A stretch of 11,234 nucleotides of DNA from JBDSLU01 sp039916225 (GTDB lineage Bacteria > Acidobacteriota > Vicinamibacteria > Vicinamibacterales > Vicinamibacteraceae): the NCBI GenBank assembly GCA_039916225.1, contig JBDSLU010000111.1, forward strand, positions 1 through 11,234, given 5' to 3'. The notes below the pieces were generated by a model. It was not told the origin of the DNA and did no database searches. It saw only the letters and a list, made by a program, of their open reading frames with translations. The translations under genes and the position numbers were made by a program. Numbering within the stretch: the first letter of the stretch is position 1; the number at the start of each line of letters is the position of its first letter. Positions 6,875 to 11,234 of this stretch are shown piece after piece.

Positions 6875-8110
6875 ATGTATCGCGCGGCGGCCCTGTCGTG
6901 CTGTGTGACGATCACGGCGGCCGTGCCGGCCGCGTTCGCCGCACAGCCTCCGTCGGCGTTCGATGCGCTGACGGCTCCTCAGTCGACGCGGCCGGCGGCG
7001 CTGCTGCTCGACCCGGCGTACATCCAAGACCAGCGTGCCCGCGCTCAGAAGGGTGACGCGGCGATCACGGCGGCCATCGCGGCCCTCGAGGAGGACGCCA
7101 GGAAGGCGCTCGCCCTCGCGCCGATGTCCGTGCTGGACAAGGCGATCACGCCTCCGAGCGGCGACAAGCACGACTACGTGAGCCAGGCGCCGTACTGGTG
7201 GCCGGATCCGTCCAAGCCGGACGGCAAGCCGTACCTCCGCAAGGACGGGCAACGCAATCCCGAGATCAACAAGATCACCGATCGCGACAATCTCGGCCGG
7301 CTCGGGGACGCCGTCGCCACACTCGCGCTCGCCTATGCCTACACCGGTCGCGAGGACTACGCGACGCACGCCGCCCGGCTGGTGCGCGCCTGGTTTCTCG
7401 ATCCGGCGACGCGGATGAACCCGCACCTGCAGTTCGGGCAATACATCCCGGGCATCAACCAGGGGCGCGGCATCGGCATCATCGAGACGCGCAACCTCCC
7501 GGAGCTGCTCGACGGCGTGATGCTTTTGTCCCGCTCGCCGGCGTGGACGAAGGCCGACGACGATGGCCTGCAGGCCTGGATGCGCGCTTATGGCGACTGG
7601 CTCGTCGAGAGCACGCACGGCCGCGAAGAGTCGAAGAACGGCAACAACCACGAGACGTGGTACGACGTGCAGGTGGCGGGCCTGGCACTCTACACGGGAC
7701 GGATCGACGTGGCGCGCCGGACCATCGAAGGCGCCCGCGCCCGCATCGCGGTCCAGATCGAGCCCGACGGTCGCCAGCCGCGGGAACTCGAGCGCACGCA
7801 GTCCTGGCACTACAGCGGGTTCAACCTGACCGCGTTCATGGAGCTGGCGACACTCGGGCATCACGTCGGTGTCGACCTGTGGGCCTACCGGACGCCGGAC
7901 GGCCGCAGCCTCCGCCAGGCGGTCGACTTCCTGGTCCCCTACGCGGCCGGTGAACGAGCGTGGACCTTCGACCAGATCACCCCGTTCAGCGCGGCCACGC
8001 TTCAGCCAATCCTGCGCCGCGGCGCGGCGGCCTGGAAGGAGCCGGCCTACCGGGCGCTGGCCGACCGGGTCGGTGCCGGCAATCCGACGCTGATGCTGTC
8101 GACTCCCTGA
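6875..8110 (+). CDS. Exported alginate-lyase-family polysaccharide lyase
   Basis: The product has 411 residues, with a signal peptide at about 1-23 (MYRAAAL, cleavage near AFAA). The mature part fits the Pfam Alginate_lyase (alpha/alpha toroid) superfamily: RAQKGDAAITAAIAALEEDA, then PPSGDKHDYVSQAPYWWPDP, the IIETRNLPELLDGVMLL helix, and the active-site segment N257-N258-H259 followed by ETWYDVQ. The Asn-His pair is the charge-neutralising/base motif of this superfamily. R307, H312 and Y313 in ERTQSWHYSGFN fit the Arg/Tyr part of the PL5-type catalytic set. Such enzymes cleave uronate-containing chains by beta-elimination. This branch, with the GDKHDY and YWWPDP motifs, is distinct from classical Pseudomonas AlgL. 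The substrate may be glucuronan, alginate or another uronic-acid polymer. The start is 4 bases after the DUF1080 stop, so it is certainly in the same run; a terminator-like hairpin follows directly. Confidence 0.85.
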   Translation: MYRAAALSCCVTITAAVPAAFAAQPPSAFDALTAPQSTRPAALLLDPAYIQDQRARAQKGDAAITAAIAALEEDARKALALAPMSVLDKAITPPSGDKHDYVSQAPYWWPDPSKPDGKPYLRKDGQRNPEINKITDRDNLGRLGDAVATLALAYAYTGREDYATHAARLVRAWFLDPATRMNPHLQFGQYIPGINQGRGIGIIETRNLPELLDGVMLLSRSPAWTKADDDGLQAWMRAYGDWLVESTHGREESKNGNNHETWYDVQVAGLALYTGRIDVARRTIEGARARIAVQIEPDGRQPRELERTQSWHYSGFNLTAFMELATLGHHVGVDLWAYRTPDGRSLRQAVDFLVPYAAGERAWTFDQITPFSAATLQPILRRGAAAWKEPAYRALADRVGAGNPTLMLSTP

Positions 8111-8115
8111 GCCCT

Positions 8116-8139
8116 GGTCGCGTCCTGCCTGACGCGACC
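8116..8139 (+). terminator. Hairpin terminator after the glycan-enzyme run
   Basis: GGTCGCGTC (8116-8124) and GACGCGACC (8131-8139) are perfect 9-base arms around a 6-base loop, starting five bases after the lyase stop codon. No T-run follows, so this is not a classical intrinsic terminator. It may act as an RNA-end stabiliser or a terminator of the GC-rich, T-poor kind. Confidence 0.6.
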
Positions 8140-8193
8140 TAGTCATGGCTCGACCGCCGCCGCGCCCTGTGGATCGGGCGAATCGTGTGCGGC

Positions 8194-8212
8194 GTTACAT
8201 TCCGTTTACAAT
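8194..8212 (+). promoter_or_regulatory. AT-rich direct repeat upstream of the phosphate unit: PHO-box-like and/or -10 element
   Basis: GTTACAT (8194-8200) and TTTACAA (8205-8211) share TTACA at an exact 11-base period. PHO boxes bound by PhoB/PhoP also have an 11-base period, with CTGTCAT-like or TTAACA-like units. The site is the only AT-rich patch in the leader of two phosphate-uptake genes. Competing reading: TACAAT at 8207-8212 is a good -10 hexamer, with transcription starting near 8219 and only a poor -35 upstream. The two may overlap. The resemblance is moderate and no phosphate regulator is in view. Confidence 0.35.
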
Positions 8213-8213
8213 C

Positions 8214-8246
8214 CCCTTCGCCCCGGAAGTGTCCCGAGGCGAAGGG
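8214..8246 (+). promoter_or_regulatory. Leader hairpin covering the ribosome binding site of the DUF47 gene
   Basis: CCCTTCGCC (8214-8222) pairs perfectly with GGCGAAGGG (8238-8246) around a 15-base loop. The 3' arm contains the purine-rich Shine-Dalgarno sequence GAAGGGAG (8241-8248), which sits six to eight bases before the GTG at 8255. If the whole repeat is transcribed, the structure would hide the binding site. If transcription starts near 8219, only the inner four pairs remain, and the repeat would matter as DNA instead. Confidence 0.4.
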
Positions 8247-8254
8247 AGACTCCG

Positions 8255-8872
8255 GTGAGATGGCAGCTCATACCGCGTGAAGAAGCCTTTTTCGACAGCT
8301 TCGTCCAGACGGCGGTCGAGATACGGCAGGCCGCCACGCTCTTCGAGGAGATGGTCGGACCGGACGAGCCGCTGTGGGACCGCGTCTCCCGGATCAACGA
8401 CGTCGAGCACCGCTGCGACGACCTGACCCGCGACGTCCTGCTGCGTCTCCACCGGACGTTCGTGACCCCGATCGACCGCGAGGACATCCACGCGCTCGCC
8501 CTGGCCCTCGACGACGTGGCCGACGCCATCGACGACTGCGCCAAGCTGATGCAGCTCTATCGGCTCGATCGGGTGCGCCCCGGCGTCCGCGAGCTGGCCC
8601 GCATCCTCGCCGATCAGACCAAGCAGGTCGAGAAAGCGATGGAGGCCCTACGCGACAAGGCCGTGGTCGCCGGTCCGACGGAGGAAATCGATCGGCTCGA
8701 GCACGAGGCCGACGTCGTCTACCAGCAATCGATCGTCGTGCTCTTCGATCACGAAAAGGACCCCATCCAGGTCATCAAGTGGAAGGAGCTCTATGGGTAC
8801 CTGGAAGCGGCAACCGATCGCTGCGAGGACATCGGCAATGTCCTCGACGGCATCGCGGTGAAGCACGCCTGA
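8255..8872 (+). CDS. DUF47 PhoU-like phosphate-transport accessory protein
   Basis: A 205-residue cytoplasmic, all-helical protein of the DUF47/PhoU-like family (TIGR00153 type), usually encoded beside Pit-family phosphate permeases and thought to modulate them. The opening WQLIPREEAFFDSF is typical. PhoU-like acidic metal-cluster motifs of the E-x-x-x-D kind are visible at E51/D55 (EHRCDD), E149/D153 (EHEAD) and E184/D188, with a further E191/D192. The GTG start at 8255 is set by the binding site in 8241-8248 and by the family N-terminus. The stop lies three bases before the permease ATG, so the two are co-transcribed. The leader carries a PHO-box-like repeat and a hairpin (8194-8246). Confidence 0.92.
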   Translation: MRWQLIPREEAFFDSFVQTAVEIRQAATLFEEMVGPDEPLWDRVSRINDVEHRCDDLTRDVLLRLHRTFVTPIDREDIHALALALDDVADAIDDCAKLMQLYRLDRVRPGVRELARILADQTKQVEKAMEALRDKAVVAGPTEEIDRLEHEADVVYQQSIVVLFDHEKDPIQVIKWKELYGYLEAATDRCEDIGNVLDGIAVKHA

Positions 8873-8875
8873 CCC

Positions 8876-9877
8876 ATGGACCTCCAGCTCGCGATCGTCA
8901 TCCTCCTGGTCGGTCTCGCGCTCATCTTCGACTACATCAACGGCTTCCACGACGCCGCGAACTCGATTGCGACGATCGTCTCGACGCGCGTCCTCTCGCC
9001 GGGGCAGGCGGTGGTGTGGGCCGCGTTCTTCAACTTCGTTGCGGCCTTCGTTTTCGGCACTGCGGTCGCCAAGACGGTGGGCTCGGGCATGATCGATCTC
9101 GAGGTCGTCACCTTCGCGGTGATCGGCGCCGGACTGCTCGGGGCGATCGTCTGGAACCTCATCACGTGGTACTACGGGCTGCCGACGAGCTCGTCGCACG
9201 CGCTGTTCGGCGGCTATGCCGGGGCCGCGGTGACCAAGGCCGGCTTCGCCAGCCTCATCGCCGCCGGCTGGACCAAGACCCTGGTCTTCATCGTCGTCGC
9301 GCCGCTCATCGGCCTCGTCGTCGGCCTCGGGATGATGGTGGCGTTCTCGTGGGGCTTCCGGCGCACCTCGCCGGCAAAGGTCGACAAAGTGTTCCGTCGG
9401 CTGCAGCTCGTATCGGCGGCCGGCTTCAGCCTGATGCACGGCGCCAACGACGCCCAGAAGACGATGGGCATCATCGCCGGCATCCTGTTCACGGCCGGCT
9501 ATCAATCTGAGTTCACGATCCCGTTCTGGGTGGTCATCGCCGCCCACATGGCGATTGGACTGGGCACGCTCTCCGGCGGCTGGCGGATCATTCACACGAT
9601 GGGGTCGAAGATCACCAAGCTGCAGCCGGTGGGCGGCTGCGCCGCCGAGACCGGGGCCGCGGTGGCGATCTTCATCGCCACGCACCTCGGCGTCGGCATC
9701 AGCACCACGCACACGGTGACCGGCGCCATCGTCGGCGTCGGCGCCACGCGCCGGCTCTCCGCCGTGCGCTGGGGCGTCGCCCGGCAGATCGTGTGGGCCT
9801 GGGTGCTGACGATCCCCGCCGCCGCCGCGGTCGGCGCCGTCAGCTACGAGATCCTCGCCCTGCTCGGCGCCGGCTGA
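8876..9877 (+). CDS. pit: Pit-family low-affinity inorganic phosphate permease
   Basis: An integral membrane transporter of the PiT family (inorganic phosphate symport with H+ or Na+, generally as a metal-phosphate complex in bacterial Pit proteins). The product has 333 residues, shorter than E. coli PitA (about 500) but normal for the compact forms paired with DUF47 proteins. The duplicated family signature is present: N-terminal GFHDAANSIATIVSTR (D26, N29) and central HGANDAQKTMGI (G189-D192). Further conserved pieces are LPTSSSHALFGGYAG and GISTTHTVTGAIVG (from G274). About ten hydrophobic segments alternate with short loops. It starts three bases after the DUF47 stop. No high-affinity Pst genes are in view. 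Confidence 0.95.
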   Translation: MDLQLAIVILLVGLALIFDYINGFHDAANSIATIVSTRVLSPGQAVVWAAFFNFVAAFVFGTAVAKTVGSGMIDLEVVTFAVIGAGLLGAIVWNLITWYYGLPTSSSHALFGGYAGAAVTKAGFASLIAAGWTKTLVFIVVAPLIGLVVGLGMMVAFSWGFRRTSPAKVDKVFRRLQLVSAAGFSLMHGANDAQKTMGIIAGILFTAGYQSEFTIPFWVVIAAHMAIGLGTLSGGWRIIHTMGSKITKLQPVGGCAAETGAAVAIFIATHLGVGISTTHTVTGAIVGVGATRRLSAVRWGVARQIVWAWVLTIPAAAAVGAVSYEILALLGAG

Positions 9878-9953
9878 GGGCGCGCCAGCCGAGACTCGCG
9901 GCGTTGCTCATCGCTCGCTTGTAGCCGATACACTCACGCTTCGCGCCTTGCGA

Positions 9954-9972
9954 TCCGGGCGCCGCGCCCGGA
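9954..9972. terminator. GC hairpin between convergent genes (possible bidirectional terminator)
   Basis: TCCGGGCG (9954-9961) and CGCCCGGA (9965-9972) are perfect 8-base arms around a CCG loop. The site lies between the ends of the phosphate permease and the converging cytochrome gene. No T-run follows on either side, so efficiency is uncertain. The remaining bases of this 126-base intergenic region show no gene. Confidence 0.5.
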
Positions 9973-10003
9973 ACATGTGTCACCGAATCTCTGACTCGGG
10001 ACA

Positions 10004-10480
10004 CTAGAACACGATCGCGTCGCGCAGCTTTTCGAGGTCGGCGGCCGGCACGCCGGGCACCGCCGTCAGCGCGGCGAAGTCGGCGAACGGTCCGGCCTTC
10101 GACCGCTGCTGGACGATGGTGTCGGCCAGGCCCGGCTCCAGGTGGAGCACTTGCGCGATCTCGTCGGCGGGGGCGGTGTTGATCGCGACGCGGCCGTACT
10201 GCGCGACGAGGTAGTCGGCGATGACGTCGAACTCCTCGTCGGTGCCGGTCGCGCCCCGGGCCACCATCTGCTCGAGCACCTGGTCCCACTGGGTGCGATA
10301 GCGCCGCCCCTCGACGATCTTGTCGGATGGGTGGCAGCGCACGCAGACCTTGGTGAATGCCGCCGGCGGCGCTGGCCGGGCGTCGGGCTGGACGGCCCGT
10401 GCCTCGGGCTGTCCAGTGGCCATCGTGACGAACGTGCCGAGCGCGCTGGCGGCGAGCGCCAGCGAGAGTCGAATCCTCAT
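10004..10480 (-). CDS. Exported mono-haem c-type cytochrome with C-terminal helix-hairpin-helix domain
   Basis: The product has 158 residues. A signal peptide covers about 1-23 (MRIRLSLALAASALGTF), then a proline/alanine linker, then a small cytochrome c domain with the haem site C46-V-R-C49-H50. M72 (LEQMVARGA) is a candidate axial ligand and TDEEFDVIADYLVAQYG forms the closing helix. From about residue 97 the sequence turns into a ComEA-like helix-hairpin-helix region: VAINTAPADEIAQVLHLEPG, IVQQRSKAGPFADF and LTAVPGVPAADLEKLRD. HhH repeats of this kind usually bind DNA (ComEA) or serve as protein modules in secretion pseudopilins. The ATG overlaps the stop of the PQQ dehydrogenase as ATGA, so it is likely the electron acceptor of that enzyme. 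An in-frame extension to 10597 lies inside the dehydrogenase gene and is rejected because it precedes the signal peptide. Confidence 0.85.
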   Translation of the reverse strand: MRIRLSLALAASALGTFVTMATGQPEARAVQPDARPAPPAAFTKVCVRCHPSDKIVEGRRYRTQWDQVLEQMVARGATGTDEEFDVIADYLVAQYGRVAINTAPADEIAQVLHLEPGLADTIVQQRSKAGPFADFAALTAVPGVPAADLEKLRDAIVF

Positions 10481-11234
10481 GGGTTCAGGACGAAGGCGAC
10501 CATGCGGGATCCTGCCCCCGCGACGACGTACTGCAGGCCGTCCAGCTCGTAGGTGATCGGTCCGTTGGTGACCGAGCCGCCGACCCGGGCATTCCACAGC
10601 GGCTCACCGGTCGTCGCGTTGTAGGCCCCGATGCCGCCGGCGGCGGCATTGAACAGCACGTTGCCGGCGGTGGTGAGGATGCCGGAGTTGCCGCCGTAGC
10701 GTGGCATCGCCCACCGGATCTTGCCGGTCTTGTAGTCGATGGCGGTGAGCTTCGGCTGCTCGGCATAGCCACCCCGATCCGTGCCACCCCAGCCCATCGG
10801 GTTGTCGCTGGCGTCGTAGATGTACCAGACGCTGAAGGCGCGCGTCGAGTTGACGTAGAACAGGCCCGTCTGCGGACTGAAGCTGGGAGGGAACCAGTTG
10901 GTGGCCCCGCCCTGGTTGGGCGTGACCAGCGCGCCGGCGACCTGCGGCCGTTTCTCCGGGTTCTGGATCGGCTGGCCTTTCGCGTCGTAGCCGAGGCTCC
11001 AGTTGGTCTTGATGTAATCGGACGAGACGATCGCCTTGCCGTTGGTGCGATCGAGGACGAAGAATTTGCCGTTCCGCGACGCCTGGGCAAGCAGCTTGCG
11101 CGGCTTCCCGTCGACGGTCCCGTCGAAGACGACCGCCGTCTGGGTCGCGTCCCAATCGTGCGTGTCGTGCGGCGACGCCTGGAAATACCACGCCATCTTG
11201 CCCGTGTCCACGTCGAGCGCGACGATGGAGGCGG
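10477..11234 (-). CDS. PQQ-dependent dehydrogenase, C-terminal part (runs off the right edge)
   Basis: The last 251 residues of an eight-bladed quinoprotein dehydrogenase beta-propeller; the N-terminal part lies beyond the right edge. Visible propeller features include ALDVDTGKMAWYFQ (blade motif), the HDTHDWDAT segment at visible residues 22-30 that is close to the family HDTWDWD sequence, ALVTPNQGGATNWFPPSFSP, LTAIDYKTGKIRWAMPRYGG and the closing AYNATTGEPLWNARVGG. These proteins oxidise alcohols or other small substrates in the periplasm with PQQ and pass electrons to a c-type cytochrome, which is encoded immediately downstream with an ATGA overlap. The substrate cannot be told from this part, and the calcium/lanthanide-binding residues are not visible. 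No cytochrome domain follows at the C-terminus, so the haem is on a separate chain. Confidence 0.9.
   Translation of the reverse strand, partial: ASIVALDVDTGKMAWYFQASPHDTHDWDATQTAVVFDGTVDGKPRKLLAQASRNGKFFVLDRTNGKAIVSSDYIKTNWSLGYDAKGQPIQNPEKRPQVAGALVTPNQGGATNWFPPSFSPQTGLFYVNSTRAFSVWYIYDASDNPMGWGGTDRGGYAEQPKLTAIDYKTGKIRWAMPRYGGNSGILTTAGNVLFNAAAGGIGAYNATTGEPLWNARVGGSVTNGPITYELDGLQYVVAGAGSRMVAFVLNP

Noticed and set aside
8145..8258. A 37-codon open frame in the leader of the phosphate unit, whose TGA overlaps the GTG start at 8255
   Set aside because: Proline/arginine-rich, no binding site, and its ATG lies upstream of the likely transcription start; the overlap is probably chance. Leader-peptide control cannot be fully excluded.
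9840..10289. A 149-codon minus-strand frame overlapping the cytochrome gene and the permease end
   Set aside because: Low-complexity Arg/Gly/Pro frame overlapping the well-supported cytochrome-HhH frame.
1..11234. tRNA, rRNA, CRISPR array, insertion sequence or phage features
   Set aside because: I saw no clover-leaf candidates, no spaced repeats, no transposase motifs and no terminal inverted repeats anywhere in the window.

Overview
The window is GC-rich and densely coded. Gene content and style suggest a soil-type Acidobacteriota, probably Vicinamibacteria-like: exported glycan-active enzymes with alanine-rich signal peptides, a PQQ dehydrogenase beside a small c-type cytochrome, and many overlapping start/stop codons. 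The taxonomic guess is inference from gene content; there is no rRNA or marker gene here.

Layout. (1) 1-1557, minus strand: an exported M19 membrane-dipeptidase-type enzyme, followed by the 5' part of an unrecognised, probably membrane-anchored or secreted protein that leaves the window on the left; the two overlap by one base (TGATG). (2) 1558-1784: a divergent intergenic region that holds what looks like the frameshifted tail of a response-regulator receiver domain on the minus strand. (3) 1785-8110, plus strand: a tight four-gene run of exported enzymes: a GH127-type beta-L-arabinofuranosidase, a DUF4964/DUF5127/DUF4965/GtaA-type '(glutaminase A-like)' protein, a DUF1080 (3-keto-glycoside hydrolase/lyase type) protein and an alginate-lyase-family protein. 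Gaps are 35, -4 and 4 bases, and the run ends in a strong hairpin. (4) 8111-9877, plus strand: a two-gene phosphate-uptake unit, a DUF47/PhoU-like protein and a Pit-family phosphate permease. Its leader has an 11-base-period TTACA direct repeat and a hairpin that covers the ribosome binding site. (5) 9878-10003: a convergent intergenic region with a GC hairpin. (6) 10004-11234, minus strand: the C-terminal part of a PQQ-dependent dehydrogenase, followed by a small mono-haem cytochrome fused to a helix-hairpin-helix tail (ATGA overlap).

How they work together. The four-gene run reads as a small exported saccharide-degradation locus without SusC/D-type transporters or a regulator in view: one enzyme for arabinofuranosyl side chains, one lyase for a uronate-containing backbone, one enzyme for oxidised (3-keto) glycosides, and one of unsettled substrate. 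The phosphate unit and the PQQ/cytochrome pair are separate transcription units. The most interesting points are the unassigned substrate of the four-enzyme locus, the receiver-domain relic, the leader of the phosphate unit and the cytochrome-HhH fusion.
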